64,000 bases of DNA from Eubacteriaceae bacterium (GTDB lineage Bacteria; Bacillota; Clostridia; Peptostreptococcales; Anaerovoracaceae): contig CABIWW010000012.1 of the NCBI GenBank assembly GCA_902362435.1, forward strand, positions 36,299-100,298, in the 5' to 3' direction. The notes beneath the pieces were generated by a model. That model saw nothing but the letters and a program-made list of their open reading frames with translations. It ran no database searches and was not told the DNA's origin. Of this stretch, positions 18,801 through 28,381 are shown piece by piece. The position numbers and the translations under genes were made by a program. Position 1 is the first letter of the stretch; each line of letters begins with the position of its first letter.

Positions 18801-19298
18801 TCATCTGAAGCAGACTTTGCCTATACATTCACGGCTGTCGACGATGCCGACCGCCTCATTCCTGCTGTCCATCGATGCTCTGCGGTCATCGCTGAGCACG
18901 AATATTTCATTCTTCCCGAGCGTCGTTTTCTTTACAGTCTTCATATCGGCCGGTTCTGACATATATTCCTCGTAAGGGCTGCCGTTGAGATAGAATATAT
19001 TGTCCTTTATCTCTATGACATCTCCGCTGCTTCCTGCAACTCTCCTCACCAGTATCGCGCCTTCTCCGTCCTCTCCGTGCACATCACATCTGAATGCGAC
19101 TATATCACCGACAGCTGGAGCCGTATCGTGCGCCTTTCCATATGCCATCCTGTTCACCAGTATGTGATCTCCGTCTGACAAAACCGGCTCCATGCCGCTT
19201 CCGGTCATATCTTCAACTGTGAATACGGCTGACAGCGCCAGCGCCAGTGCGATACCTGCCGCACCGGACAGTACATAAAGCAGCATTTTTCTGATCAT
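18801..19298 (-). CDS. Signal-peptidase-I-like protein lacking both catalytic residues
   Basis: 165 residues from ATG 19298 (GGGAGG upstream). One N-terminal membrane segment ([20 protein letters not shown]) precedes an S26 peptidase fold. The active-site Ser before Met-x-Pro is Gly35 (TGSGMEPVL) and the Lys of the KRVxG box is Arg85 ([12 protein letters not shown]). The C-terminal [11 protein letters not shown] box is kept. Its neighbour at 19378 keeps both residues. It is therefore probably a catalytically dead paralogue, perhaps a partner or regulator of the active enzyme. Conservation of the rest argues against simple decay. Confidence 0.82.
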   Translation of the reverse strand: MIRKMLLYVLSGAAGIALALALSAVFTVEDMTGSGMEPVLSDGDHILVNRMAYGKAHDTAPAVGDIVAFRCDVHGEDGEGAILVRRVAGSSGDVIEIKDNIFYLNGSPYEEYMSEPADMKTVKKTTLGKNEIFVLSDDRRASMDSRNEAVGIVDSRECIGKVCFR

Positions 19299-19377
19299 AG
19301 CGACCTCCCGCTCATTAAAAATATGTACCACTGTGCATCGGCTGTCTATGCCGCCGGTTTTTACGGTTTCTTCCTCT

Positions 19378-19896
19378 CTATTTGAGCAGACCTATCTCAC
19401 TGAACGGATAGAGCCTGAAAAACGCCTTTCCTATGATTTGATCCTCGTCGACAGTGCCCACTTCATCCGACCTGCTGTCGAGGCTCACTCCCCTGTTGTC
19501 ACCCATTACGAAAACTTCGTTTTCCGGAACGGTGAATCCGTCTATCTCGCCGCTCGTGAACCCCTCGAGCGTATAAGGCTCATCCAGTCTCACATCATTG
19601 CGGTAAACACTGCCGTCCTTTATGGTTATCACATCGCCTTCAACGCCGATGACACGTTTTATCAGGATCTTTTTCCCACTGCCGTCATCCTTGCTGATAT
19701 CCGACTTGAAGATTATTATATCTCCGTATGACGGATGATCCTTCGTCACATACGCCAGCTTGTTGACGAACAGATAATTGTTCTCATACAGCGTCGGCTC
19801 CATCGAGCTTTCCTTTACTATCGTCGGTTTTATCACAAAAGTTATCGCTAATACTATTATGAGTGCTATTATTATGTCTTTTATAAATTCCTTCAT
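19378..19896 (-). CDS. lepB: Signal peptidase I, catalytically competent
   Basis: 172 residues. A single N-terminal membrane anchor (IIIALIIVLAITFVI) is followed by box B KESSMEPTL with the nucleophile Ser31, box D ILIKRVIGVEGD with the general base Lys80, and box E MGDNRGVSLDSR. It removes signal peptides from secreted proteins on the outer face of the membrane. It is the middle of three tandem paralogues and the only one with the Ser/Lys dyad. The gene upstream ends 1 base before it. Confidence 0.95.
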   Translation of the reverse strand: MKEFIKDIIIALIIVLAITFVIKPTIVKESSMEPTLYENNYLFVNKLAYVTKDHPSYGDIIIFKSDISKDDGSGKKILIKRVIGVEGDVITIKDGSVYRNDVRLDEPYTLEGFTSGEIDGFTVPENEVFVMGDNRGVSLDSRSDEVGTVDEDQIIGKAFFRLYPFSEIGLLK

Positions 19897-19897
19897 C

Positions 19898-20437
19898 CTA
19901 GTCTATTCCTCCGAATCGTGACAAAGGCCATACGGAAAAGAGCACACGCCCCTTTATCGCTTTCATATCGACCGGGCCGAGCTTTTCATTCCTGCTGTCG
20001 ATATCCTCATCTCTGTTGTCGCAGAGCAGGAAGACCTCGTTTTTCTTCAGCTTTACTTTCATTTCACCGTCAGCGCCCTTTATACCGCCCGGAGCAACAT
20101 ATTCATCTCCGTCTATGTACACCTTGCCGTCTTTGATCTCCACAGTCTCCCCCGGAAGTCCGGCTACACGAGCTATGATGTTGTCGTCATAGACATCCGG
20201 AGCTGCGGTCTTTTCGAGAACCACTATATCGTTCCTGTCAGGCGCTCCTCTCTTGGCCGAGTACGATGTCTTGCTGAGTACAAGCACCTGCCCGTTTTCT
20301 ATCGCAGGCGACATCGCCTTTCCCTCGTTCACTTCCGGCGCGACCAGAATAAACATAACTATCGCCAGCACGAATGCGACTGCATACGGCGATTTCCGCC
20401 TTCTTCCATAAGTCTGTCCACTTGATCCTCTGTTCAT
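19898..20437 (-). CDS. Second signal-peptidase-I-like protein lacking both catalytic residues
   Basis: 179 residues: a basic N-terminal tail, one membrane segment (YAVAFVLAIVMFILVAP) and an S26-type fold. Box B reads GKAMSPAIENGQ with Ala41 where the nucleophile Ser should be; box D reads NIIARVAGLPGE with Ala89 in place of Lys. Box E LCDNRDEDIDSR remains. The losses are different substitutions from those in the paralogue at 18801, so inactivation happened twice or each copy was selected as inactive. It lies 11 bases after the pseudouridine synthase and 1 base before lepB. Confidence 0.82.
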   Translation of the reverse strand: MNRGSSGQTYGRRRKSPYAVAFVLAIVMFILVAPEVNEGKAMSPAIENGQVLVLSKTSYSAKRGAPDRNDIVVLEKTAAPDVYDDNIIARVAGLPGETVEIKDGKVYIDGDEYVAPGGIKGADGEMKVKLKKNEVFLLCDNRDEDIDSRNEKLGPVDMKAIKGRVLFSVWPLSRFGGID

Positions 20438-20448
20438 ACTTTATCCTT

Positions 20449-21420
20449 TCATTTTCCGGCATCCGCCAGCAGCAGCTTCCTCGCTCTGATGAACTCAGAC
20501 GGTAAAGGAGCCTCGGCTGTTGTGCCCTCAAGATATTCCAGTCCCTCGATACTTCCCTTGAATTCAAGCCTGCACGCATGCAGCAGCTGCGTCGTTATGC
20601 CTTCTTTTTTCAGCTGCCGGTTCACAGCCGGATCGCCGTACTTGCTGTCGCCCGCCAGCGGGAATCCGGCATGAGCGAGGTGCGTCCTTATCTGGTGCGT
20701 CCGTCCTGTGAATATCCTCACTTCAACGAGAGAAAAGTTTTTTCCCGTGCTGACCGGCTTCACGTACGTAGCTGCCGCCTTTCCGCTGCCGTCACTGCTC
20801 ACTTCCGAAATATTCCTGTCCGTATCCCGCTTCAGGTTTTCATTGAGAAAGACAGGCTCCTTCAGACTGCCGCAGACTATCGTCATATAATACTTTTCTA
20901 TATTATCGTGTTCTCTTATGGATCTTGTCAGATTTCGCAGCGCAGCTGAATTCTTTCCAAAAACAACAAGGCCGGTGGTGTTCCGGTCAAGCCTGTTGAC
21001 GGGTGCAGGAGTAAAAGTCTTCTCTTTCGAAGGATCGTACTCTCCCTTGTCCTGCAGGTATCCGCACACCTGATTCACAAGTGTGTTCTTCTTCTCATGA
21101 GAATCGCCGTGCGTCAGAAGCCCCCACGGTTTATCGACGATCAGGATGTTGTCATCTTCATATGCGATCTTGAACTGTCGTTTCGATGTCTTTTTTCTGC
21201 TGTCAGTCGCCAGCTCTTTTGCCTTTTCTTCAGGTATGTAAATGCTCAGCTCGTCGCCCGTGCAGAGCATAGTGTCTTCCTTTGCACGTTTTCCGTTCAG
21301 CTTGATATCTTTTCTTATCAGCTTGTAGATAAAACTCAGCGTCGCTTTTCTGAAATACTTCCTGAGAAAACGGTCAAGTCTCTGGCCCGCTTCATTTTCA
21401 GTAATAATCAATTTCACCAT
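20449..21420 (-). CDS. RluA-family 23S rRNA pseudouridine synthase
   Basis: 323 residues from ATG 21420 (MVKLIITENEAGQRLDRFL); a start 27 bases upstream is possible, and neither has a close ribosome binding site. An S4 RNA-binding domain (about 10-75) precedes the RluA catalytic domain with the HRLD-type motif PVNRLDRNTTGLVVF, whose Asp attacks the uridine, and GRTHQIRTHLAHAGFPLAGD. It isomerises uridines in 23S rRNA. Whether it is RluC, RluD or another specificity is not decidable here; His to Asn in the HRLD box (NRLD) is common in Firmicutes members. Confidence 0.9.
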   Translation of the reverse strand: MVKLIITENEAGQRLDRFLRKYFRKATLSFIYKLIRKDIKLNGKRAKEDTMLCTGDELSIYIPEEKAKELATDSRKKTSKRQFKIAYEDDNILIVDKPWGLLTHGDSHEKKNTLVNQVCGYLQDKGEYDPSKEKTFTPAPVNRLDRNTTGLVVFGKNSAALRNLTRSIREHDNIEKYYMTIVCGSLKEPVFLNENLKRDTDRNISEVSSDGSGKAAATYVKPVSTGKNFSLVEVRIFTGRTHQIRTHLAHAGFPLAGDSKYGDPAVNRQLKKEGITTQLLHACRLEFKGSIEGLEYLEGTTAEAPLPSEFIRARKLLLADAGK

Positions 21421-21551
21421 GTTTATGATTATACAACAACTCCTCATCTAAATACAATTTTTTGTACCAATTATTATAAATAAATTTTATACCATTGTTT
21501 ATAAAATGGTGTTAAAATCATAGCAGCAAATAACAGACTCAGGAGGTCATC

Positions 21552-23336
21552 ATGTTCAGATCCATACAGACAAAGACAATGTTTTTTCTAGTTACGCTCG
21601 CCATATGCCTTACTGTGATCATAGGTTACATGACTGTGTTTGCAATGGACTACGCTATCGAAGGGCTGAAGCATGATGATATGCGCGACAAAGTCCTGAC
21701 CGCATCGCGAGCCGTTTCACAGGAGCTGGAAGGCAGGACTTCTCCTGACACGTCAGTGCTCGACACCATCGACCGCGGCGACCTCGCCTGCCACTATTTT
21801 TTCATCAATGCCGACGGAACGATGAAAGGATGCAGTGACGAGGAGACGCCATATGACCTTGACTTCTCCGGAAAATCAAACGTCCAGAAAGTTTACAAAA
21901 ACGGAAAGTACTATATATCCGCACTCGCTCCCGTACAGACCGGCGAACCCGGCTGGTTTCTATGTGCCGAAGAGGCAAAGTCCGACTACATGCAGACGGT
22001 GACCAATATCAAGACGATCATCATCATAGCCATAATAATCATCATACTGATACTCTGGCCTGTGGGCAAAAAAATATCCTACGAAATACAGGCTCCGATC
22101 AAAAAACTCGCAGAGGATGCCGAACGCATCGCCGACGGCGACATCAGCCGCGGCATACAGGTATCCGAGGGCACCGAACTCGCGGACATCGCGGATTCAT
22201 TCAATCTGATGCTCAACAAGCTGAAGGACACTATGCAGCAGGTCCTCGACAAATCTGCTGAAGCAGTATCGATGCAGGAGATCATGGCGTATGTGGACGA
22301 GACATACAACAATCTGCCGACGGGGATAATCAGCATAAACAATATCGGCGAGATCACTACCTTCAACAGTACGGCTGAAGAGATCACCGGCATCCATCCC
22401 GATGACATCATCGGTATCAGCATCAGCAACCCTACGCCGCCGCAGATAAAGAAACTCATATCCGAGCTCAAGAGATGCCTGAGCCGCGGCTCGCTGCAGA
22501 TAAAAACGATAACCGATATAAGAAATATCTCCGGCGAAACTATACCTGTCGAATACAGCATCAATATCCAGTTCGGACTCCAGGGAGAAGTCATCGGCGC
22601 CATCTGCGTGTTCCGAAAGATAGAAGACATACACAGCTTCGAGGAAAGCGCCAACAGAGTCAAGACCATGGAGACGCTCGGAGAGATCGCGGCAAGCATG
22701 GCTCACGAGATCAAAAATCCGCTGACGAGTATACGCGGCAATACACAGTATCTCGAAATGATGCTGAATGAAAAAGGTATGGAGTTCGACGAACTTGACA
22801 TCATCATGCATGAGACCGACAGACTGACCAACATGCTCAATCTGCTGCTGAATTACGCCCGCCCGCGTCTGCCTGAGACAGAAAAGCTGCACATCGAGGA
22901 AATCATGCAGTATGTAGTCGATCTTACGAGCAAGGACAGGAGCGACAGTGTTTCCGTCAAGTGCGAATTCAGCAGGACGCCTCGCGTGATGATCGACAGA
23001 GAAATGCTGGAATCCGTATTCATCAACCTGATGCTGAACGCATCACAGGCTATGCCTGACGGAGGCTGCATACACCTCAAGACCAGCTTCGACAAAAACA
23101 GGAACATGGTCTGCGCGTCTGTCAGCGACACAGGCAAAGGGATACCGCCGGAAATATCCGAAAAGATATTCGACCCGTTCTTCACGACAAAGGATACCGG
23201 TACCGGACTGGGACTTCCTATCGCACTTCGCACGATCAAAGCTCACCACGGCATCATAGAAGCCGAAAGCATAGAAGGCGAAATGACAAAATTCACGATA
23301 ATGCTCCCGGCTGTAATCGAAGAGGAGGATGACTGA
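21552..23336 (+). CDS. Membrane sensor histidine kinase (NtrB-like, HAMP-PAS-HisKA)
   Basis: 594 residues, CAGGAGG before the ATG. TM1 about 10-30, an extracellular sensor of about 125 residues, TM2 about 158-175 ([17 protein letters not shown]), HAMP, PAS (about 250-360), phospho-acceptor His385 in [17 protein letters not shown]-box [14 protein letters not shown], and G boxes [15 protein letters not shown] and GTGLGLPIA. It phosphorylates the response regulator that starts 2 bases after its stop. The ligand of the extracellular domain is unknown. Confidence 0.93.
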   Translation: MFRSIQTKTMFFLVTLAICLTVIIGYMTVFAMDYAIEGLKHDDMRDKVLTASRAVSQELEGRTSPDTSVLDTIDRGDLACHYFFINADGTMKGCSDEETPYDLDFSGKSNVQKVYKNGKYYISALAPVQTGEPGWFLCAEEAKSDYMQTVTNIKTIIIIAIIIIILILWPVGKKISYEIQAPIKKLAEDAERIADGDISRGIQVSEGTELADIADSFNLMLNKLKDTMQQVLDKSAEAVSMQEIMAYVDETYNNLPTGIISINNIGEITTFNSTAEEITGIHPDDIIGISISNPTPPQIKKLISELKRCLSRGSLQIKTITDIRNISGETIPVEYSINIQFGLQGEVIGAICVFRKIEDIHSFEESANRVKTMETLGEIAASMAHEIKNPLTSIRGNTQYLEMMLNEKGMEFDELDIIMHETDRLTNMLNLLLNYARPRLPETEKLHIEEIMQYVVDLTSKDRSDSVSVKCEFSRTPRVMIDREMLESVFINLMLNASQAMPDGGCIHLKTSFDKNRNMVCASVSDTGKGIPPEISEKIFDPFFTTKDTGTGLGLPIALRTIKAHHGIIEAESIEGEMTKFTIMLPAVIEEEDD

Positions 23337-23338
23337 TA

Positions 23339-24790
23339 ATGAACAACAAAACTATACTGGTCGTTGACGACGAACAGAACGTACGTCAGCTGATATGCAA
23401 AGTCCTTGAAAAAGAAGGCTTTACCGTCCTGACCGCATGCAACGGCAGCGAAGGACTGGAGATTTTCCATAAAAACAGCATCGACCTTATAATAAGCGAT
23501 ATCAAAATGCCTGAAATGTCCGGCATAGAATTCCTGCACAAGGTGAAAGAAGAAGAACCCGGCATCGGCTTTATCCTGATCACCGCATTTGCAACCACAG
23601 AAACTGCGATAGATGCGATACGAAGCGGCGCTCAGGACTATATCACCAAACCGTTCGACCTCAAAGAGATCGTCACGACGGTACGCAAGATCCTGCTGAC
23701 AGCAGACAGCGGCGATGACCTCAACTACAGACTCAGCGACTCAGATGATAGCAAAACGACAAGCAACAGCCCCGTTATGCAGCAGGTATACAAGCTGGCA
23801 AAAAAAGTCGCAGTCTCCGACTCCACAGTCCTGATACTGGGTGAGACCGGTACCGGAAAAGAAGTCATATCGACAGCCATACACCAGTGGAGCCGGCGAT
23901 GTGACAAGCCCATGATAAAAGTCAACTGCGGCGCCATCCCCGACAACCTCCTCGAAAGCGAGCTGTTCGGCTATGAAAAGGGTGCATTTACAGGAGCATC
24001 TTCATCGAAACCGGGGCGCTTCGAGATCGCAGACGGCGGGACCATATTCCTCGATGAAATAGGTGATATATCGCCCCAGCTGCAGGTGAAGCTCCTTCGC
24101 GTGCTGCAGGAGCGCACCTTTGAACGCCTCGGAGGGATAAAGCCGGTATCCGTCAACGTGCGCATCATCGCAGCCACGAACCGAGACCTGAAGGAAGCTG
24201 TAAAGGCCGGGGAATTCCGCGAAGACCTTTACTACAGACTCAATGTCGTCCCTATCCAGCTGCCGCCTCTCCGCAAACGAAAGGAAGATATCGAAGATCT
24301 CGTCAACGTGTTCCTCAGATCTTCTGCAGGCATCTCCGGATGCGCAGTCAAGAGCATGAGCCCCGAAGCCATGGCGTGCCTAAAAAACTACAACTGGCCG
24401 GGCAATATAAGAGAACTCGAGAACATCATTGAACGATGTGTCGTGATAACAGAAGACGACATCATAGGTGCAGACAGCCTGCCGCCTGAGATCATTTCAT
24501 ATGCGCTTGAAACCGAAAACAGCAGCGATGACATAGACAAAGAAAGCTCACAGTCAGTTCCGCTTTCTCACGCAGACGGCACCGCATCCACACCGCCATC
24601 TGCATCTGCCGTCAGCACATCAAAAACGGCCGACTCACTCAGCAGTGCCATCGACGACCGCGAACGCGAAGTGATCGTCAGAGCGCTGAAGGAACACGGC
24701 GGCAACAAGACAAAGACCGCGCTCGCTCTCGGCATCAGTCGCAGATCGCTGCACCGCAAGATACAGAAATACGAGATCACCGAAGCATAA
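23339..24790 (+). CDS. NtrC-family sigma-54-dependent response regulator
   Basis: 483 residues. Receiver domain with the acidic pocket DDE and phospho-acceptor Asp54 (LIISDIKMPEMSG); AAA+ domain with Walker A LGETGTGKE, the sigma-54-contacting GAFTGA loop (YEKGAFTGASS), Walker B and the R-finger region ([12 protein letters not shown]); C-terminal Fis-type helix-turn-helix (KTKTALALGISRRSLHRKIQ). A low-complexity Ser/Thr/Ala linker joins AAA+ and HTH. With the kinase upstream it forms a two-component switch. The sigma-54 permease gene convergent with it is a plausible target. Confidence 0.95.
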   Translation: MNNKTILVVDDEQNVRQLICKVLEKEGFTVLTACNGSEGLEIFHKNSIDLIISDIKMPEMSGIEFLHKVKEEEPGIGFILITAFATTETAIDAIRSGAQDYITKPFDLKEIVTTVRKILLTADSGDDLNYRLSDSDDSKTTSNSPVMQQVYKLAKKVAVSDSTVLILGETGTGKEVISTAIHQWSRRCDKPMIKVNCGAIPDNLLESELFGYEKGAFTGASSSKPGRFEIADGGTIFLDEIGDISPQLQVKLLRVLQERTFERLGGIKPVSVNVRIIAATNRDLKEAVKAGEFREDLYYRLNVVPIQLPPLRKRKEDIEDLVNVFLRSSAGISGCAVKSMSPEAMACLKNYNWPGNIRELENIIERCVVITEDDIIGADSLPPEIISYALETENSSDDIDKESSQSVPLSHADGTASTPPSASAVSTSKTADSLSSAIDDREREVIVRALKEHGGNKTKTALALGISRRSLHRKIQKYEITEA

Positions 24791-24820
24791 AGTCATAGAT
24801 AGCACAAAGATCGAAAACAG

Positions 24821-24865
24821 AAACGCCGTGCTGCAGCCATCATCAGGTTTTGCAGCACGGCGTTT
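24821..24865. terminator. Terminator of the two-component operon
   Basis: A perfect 15-bp stem (AAACGCCGTGCTGCA at 24821-24835 with its inverse at 24851-24865) and a 15-base loop, 31 bases after the response-regulator stop. There is only a short T-run on either side, so it may act in both directions between convergent genes. Confidence 0.7.
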
Positions 24866-24964
24866 CCGCTTCGCCATAATATTTATATCATCCAGTTATA
24901 CACATGATCTCTGTGATCATCATACGCCAGACATCTGACATCGTGTACCGTTACGCGCCATATC

Positions 24965-26419
24965 TTATGCGTGTACGGGTTCACCCTTTGCTTCTTCATG
25001 CTTTTCGGTTTCATCATCGTCGAGTGTGCTTTCTTCATTTATCATAGCTTCGACTTCAGGGGACCAGAGATGTCCGAATGTAGTGTCGCCCTTGAAGAAA
25101 TCTTTTCCGTAGCAGAGCAGGCATGCGAGTATACCTACTGCAAGTCCCCATGCAGAACCCTTTATAACGAGAACTCCTGCGATGACACCTGCTATACCGA
25201 GATCCTTGAAGCTCTTAGCCTGCTGCACACCGATACGGACACTTACGAAGCCCTGAACGACGAGCGTCAGTGACAGCGCTACCGACAGTATCGGCTGTAC
25301 CAGCGATACGATAGGCATGAGCCAGTAGCCTGTGAATGTACCGAATCTGAAGCATGCAGCTCCTCCGAATATCGATCCCATGCTCTTCTTGCCTTTTTTG
25401 TATCTTTCACATACGACTACCTGCATTGCTGCCCACAGAGGTCCGCACATCGTCAGGTCAGGTCCGATAACGCCCATGATAGTGTTTCTGATCCCGAAGA
25501 TCAGATGAGCTCTGTTCGGATCATAGTCGATCTTTTCATCAGGTCTTGTCACATCTGCATCGTGTACGAGAGATTTGCTCTGTACCACGTCACCGAAGAG
25601 TACTATGTAAATAGCGAGGACTGTAGGTATCGCGCTGATAAACATCTTTATGCTTGGCCATCCGAGTGTTCCCCATGGCACCCAGTCAGTCCAGAGAGCC
25701 GCAAAATCAGGATGTGAGAACCCCCATTCTATCGTAGGGAAAGCCGTCTCGCCTACGAGCGGAGCCACGATGACTGCGATCAGTACTGCAGGAAGGATCC
25801 CCAGGTTGGCTATAGTCTCAAAGAATTTGTTCTTAGTGCTCAGTCTCTTGAATCCGTTCGAGAACAGCAGGTAAAATGCTATTACCAGACAGATCGTAGT
25901 CGTATAAGGCATTGCCGCGAACTTCGTATCGTCGCTGAATATCATATATATCGCCGATATACCTGCCCCGAGTATTACGCCTGACTTGATTGCCGGCGGG
26001 ATAAGATTTACGAGCTTTCCTGCTATCCCTGTAACACCGAGAACTATCGAGAACACACCGAGAGTTATCTCAAATGCGCACAGTGCCTGCATCCTGGCCT
26101 GTCCTTCAGGGAAAGTGAGGCAGTATGCGACCAGAAGAGGTATCGCCGGAGTTATCCATCCGGGAACTACCGGGTCACCCAGGAAAGTGTGCCATGTATA
26201 CAGGAAACCATTCAATGTGACGATCGCCAGGGCAACGCTGAACGGCATCCCCAGGTTTTCCTGCAGAAGAGGTATCGCACCAAGACATACAGCGCACATC
26301 AGCAGCCCCTGTATGTAGTCTGCGATCTCAAAACGATAATGTATGAACGGAAGACGGATCTTGAACGGTCCGGCTTTGATATAAGGCTGTTCCTGCCCGT
26401 AAGGCATATACTCTTTCAT
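24965..26419 (-). CDS. Multi-pass permease, probably of the UraA/NCS2-like (solute carrier 23) type
   Basis: 484 residues from ATG 26419, which has GGAGG 7 bases upstream. I count 12-14 hydrophobic segments. MCAVCLGAIPLLQENLGMPF, GWITPAIPLLVAYCLTFPEG and IPPAIKSGVILGAGISAIYMIF resemble the 7+7 inverted fold of nucleobase and related transporters, with IPPAIKSGVILG resembling their central helix signature. The substrate is uncertain and an inorganic anion or carboxylate is possible. A sigma-54 promoter lies 76-91 bases upstream, so transcription needs an enhancer-binding activator, plausibly the NtrC-like regulator next door. Confidence 0.6.
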   Translation of the reverse strand: MKEYMPYGQEQPYIKAGPFKIRLPFIHYRFEIADYIQGLLMCAVCLGAIPLLQENLGMPFSVALAIVTLNGFLYTWHTFLGDPVVPGWITPAIPLLVAYCLTFPEGQARMQALCAFEITLGVFSIVLGVTGIAGKLVNLIPPAIKSGVILGAGISAIYMIFSDDTKFAAMPYTTTICLVIAFYLLFSNGFKRLSTKNKFFETIANLGILPAVLIAVIVAPLVGETAFPTIEWGFSHPDFAALWTDWVPWGTLGWPSIKMFISAIPTVLAIYIVLFGDVVQSKSLVHDADVTRPDEKIDYDPNRAHLIFGIRNTIMGVIGPDLTMCGPLWAAMQVVVCERYKKGKKSMGSIFGGAACFRFGTFTGYWLMPIVSLVQPILSVALSLTLVVQGFVSVRIGVQQAKSFKDLGIAGVIAGVLVIKGSAWGLAVGILACLLCYGKDFFKGDTTFGHLWSPEVEAMINEESTLDDDETEKHEEAKGEPVHA

Positions 26420-26494
26420 CTCTGCACCTCCAATAGTAAATATGATCATTATTTCTCCTGAAACAACTGTACCTGATGTTTCACCGATATATAA

Positions 26495-26510
26495 AGCAAC
26501 TTCTGTGCCA
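26495..26510 (-). promoter_or_regulatory. Sigma-54 (-24/-12) promoter of the permease gene
   Basis: On the minus strand TGGCACAGAAGTTGCT: the invariant GG and GC are 10 bases apart. The start would be near 26484, 65 bases before the ATG. A related palindrome GTGCCACTTATGGCAC (26699-26714), about 220 bases upstream, is a possible activator site. Confidence 0.85.
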
Positions 26511-26657
26511 TTATGGCATACTTTATTTTATTTTTTTATGCAAAGAGCCGGCACACTTCATTTCTCCCCTTGCATCCACTGCGTTTGAGTGTTTTGCAAA
26601 ACGCAGACCCGTTTTGATCCGAGGGTCTCCATCATGCTCTGCACGTTCTGCCCACCG

Positions 26658-26727
26658 GGCGTGCACAGTGCGCGCCCGGTGTCTGAGCGCCCGCTTTTGT
26701 GCCACTTATGGCACACTGCGCGGGCGC
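26658..26727. repeat. GC-rich nested inverted repeats
   Basis: In an otherwise AT-rich intergenic stretch of about 480 bases there are two hairpins: CACCGGGCG/CGCCCGGTG (around 26652-26681), and an outer pair GCGCCCGC/GCGGGCGC (26687-26694 and 26720-26727) enclosing an inner pair GTGCCA/TGGCAC (26699-26704 and 26709-26714). The inner palindrome resembles the one at the permease promoter (GTGCCATTATGGCA, 26505-26518). It may be an activator site, a cruciform or a terminator. No gene is seen between 26511 and 26915. Confidence 0.5.
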
Positions 26728-26915
26728 CTGCCTGCTCCGCAGATGACCCGCTTCATTGTGAAGAAATTTTCATCAAAATCATATCGTTTGGATTTGAGAA
26801 AGATTCTGAAATATGTTAAAGTATATATGTATGCAATGACAGTAAATCTCAGGCAGATCCACTTTGCCCGTATTTTCGTCACTGCTGCATACTTGTCTTG
26901 TTAAGGAGTATATGG

Positions 26916-27305
26916 ATGAAAAAATTAAAGGACTTTTTTTACAATAAAAATGATATAATAATCGTACTTATAATACTAGCAGTAGCTGCGCTGATAATAT
27001 ACACGAGGATCGGGGCCATCATGGACTATCCCGCAAAGCTTGCCAAACAGGCCGCGGCAACAGCAGAAACGACGACGACAGAACCGGCTTCTGCTGAAAA
27101 GGAGAAAATATCAGTGACCATCGAGGACTCAGACACAGCTTCGACTGTGGCGCAGAAGATATATGATGCAGGACTCATATCATCTAAGTCCGAATTTGAG
27201 GAATATATCACAAGCTCCGGCAAAGAATCATCTATCAAAGCCGGCACATACGAGATACCAATTAGCTCTTTACAAGAAGAGATCTTAAATATTATAACTG
27301 AGTAG
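26916..27305 (+). CDS. Small membrane-anchored protein with a MltG/YceG-like domain
   Basis: 129 residues from ATG 26916, with AAGGAG 8 bases upstream. One membrane segment (IIVLIILAVAALIIY) follows a short basic cytoplasmic tail, then a Thr/Ala/Glu-rich linker, then about 70 residues (ISVTIEDSDTASTVAQKIYD, KAGTYEIPISSLQEEILNII) matching the substrate-binding half of endolytic transglycosylase MltG. The catalytic half is absent, so it should bind rather than cut glycan strands. It is 23 bases upstream of the aldolase gene. Confidence 0.7.
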   Translation: MKKLKDFFYNKNDIIIVLIILAVAALIIYTRIGAIMDYPAKLAKQAAATAETTTTEPASAEKEKISVTIEDSDTASTVAQKIYDAGLISSKSEFEEYITSSGKESSIKAGTYEIPISSLQEEILNIITE

Positions 27306-27328
27306 AACCATTTAATAAGGAGGCAATC

Positions 27329-28258
27329 ATGGCTCTAGTTACTACAAAAGAGATGTTTGAAAAAGCATTGACACAGGATTATGCAGTAGGTGCATTCAAT
27401 GTCAACAACATGGAGATCATTCAGGGTATAGTAGAAGCTGCACAGGAAGAAAAGGCTCCTCTGATCCTGCAGGTTTCCGCAGGTGCGAGAAAGTACGCAA
27501 AACCCGCATATCTTTTAAAGCTGGTAGAAGCTGCTATAATGGATACAGGTCTTGACATCGCGCTCCACCTCGATCACGGTGAAGATTTCGACATATGTAA
27601 GAAATGCGTAGATGACGGATTCACTTCCGTAATGATCGACGGTTCGAAGCATCCTTTTGAAGAAAACATGCGTCTTACAAAGGAAGTCGTAGAATACGCA
27701 CACAGCAAGGGTGTTGTAGTAGAAGCCGAGCTCGGAAAGCTCGCAGGTATAGAAGACAACATCAAGGTAGATGCAAGGAACGCTACATTCACAGACCCTG
27801 AAGAGGCTGCTGAATTCGTTGAAAAAACAGGTGTCGATTCTCTGGCTATAGCTATCGGCACAAGCCATGGCGCATACAAGTTCAAGGGTGAACCTTACCT
27901 TGACTTTGAAAGACTCAGAGAGATCCACAAGCTTATACCTGATACACCTCTCGTTCTTCACGGCGCATCGACAGTACTTCCTGAATTCGTATCAAAGTGC
28001 AATGAATACGGCGGAAACATCCCCGGAGCTCAGGGAGTGCCTGAAGATATGATCAGAACAGCTACAAAAGACGGTATATGCAAAGTAAACATCGATACTG
28101 ACCTGAGACTTGCGATGACTGCGGAGATCAGAAAGCATTTCGTAGAGCATCCTGCTGATTTTGACCCTAGAAAGTATCTCGGACCTGCAAGAGACGCCAT
28201 CAAGCGCATGGTACAGCACAAGATCAGAAACGTTCTCAATGCATCAGGCAAGAGATAG
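27329..28258 (+). CDS. fba: Class II fructose-bisphosphate aldolase
   Basis: 309 residues with a strong AAGGAGG site. Metal and substrate residues of the family are visible: HLDHGEDFD (the zinc His pair region), SVMIDGSKHPFEENM, VEAELGKLAG, AIGTSHGAYKF with its conserved His, LVLHGAST and KVNIDTDLRLA. It converts fructose 1,6-bisphosphate to two triose phosphates (glycolysis/gluconeogenesis). Followed by a strong terminator. Confidence 0.97.
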   Translation: MALVTTKEMFEKALTQDYAVGAFNVNNMEIIQGIVEAAQEEKAPLILQVSAGARKYAKPAYLLKLVEAAIMDTGLDIALHLDHGEDFDICKKCVDDGFTSVMIDGSKHPFEENMRLTKEVVEYAHSKGVVVEAELGKLAGIEDNIKVDARNATFTDPEEAAEFVEKTGVDSLAIAIGTSHGAYKFKGEPYLDFERLREIHKLIPDTPLVLHGASTVLPEFVSKCNEYGGNIPGAQGVPEDMIRTATKDGICKVNIDTDLRLAMTAEIRKHFVEHPADFDPRKYLGPARDAIKRMVQHKIRNVLNASGKR

Positions 28259-28292
28259 ATCTCCGATCATAAAAAGATTTGAATGGATAATG

Positions 28293-28338
28293 AAAAAGCG
28301 TATGTATGCCTGTATTTCAGGCATTGCATACGCTTTTT
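28293..28338. terminator. Bidirectional intrinsic terminator
   Basis: Stem AAAAAGCGTATG-TATGCCTG with its inverse (28293-28312 and 28319-28338, small mismatch), loop TATTTC, T-run on both strands. It separates fba from the convergent potassium-uptake genes. Confidence 0.9.
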
Positions 28339-28381
28339 ATGATTCTAATGATCACATCTCAGGGTATGTCAGAGTTCATGA

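Noticed and set aside
26699..26716. Second sigma-54 promoter at TGGCAC 26709 on the plus strand for the MltG-like gene
   Set aside because: The required GC is not at the right distance (GG-N10 is followed by GG), so it fails the -12 rule.
26476..26904. 142-codon plus-strand frame upstream of the MltG-like gene
   Set aside because: It runs through the GC-rich inverted repeats and the sigma-54 promoter, and has no ribosome binding site.
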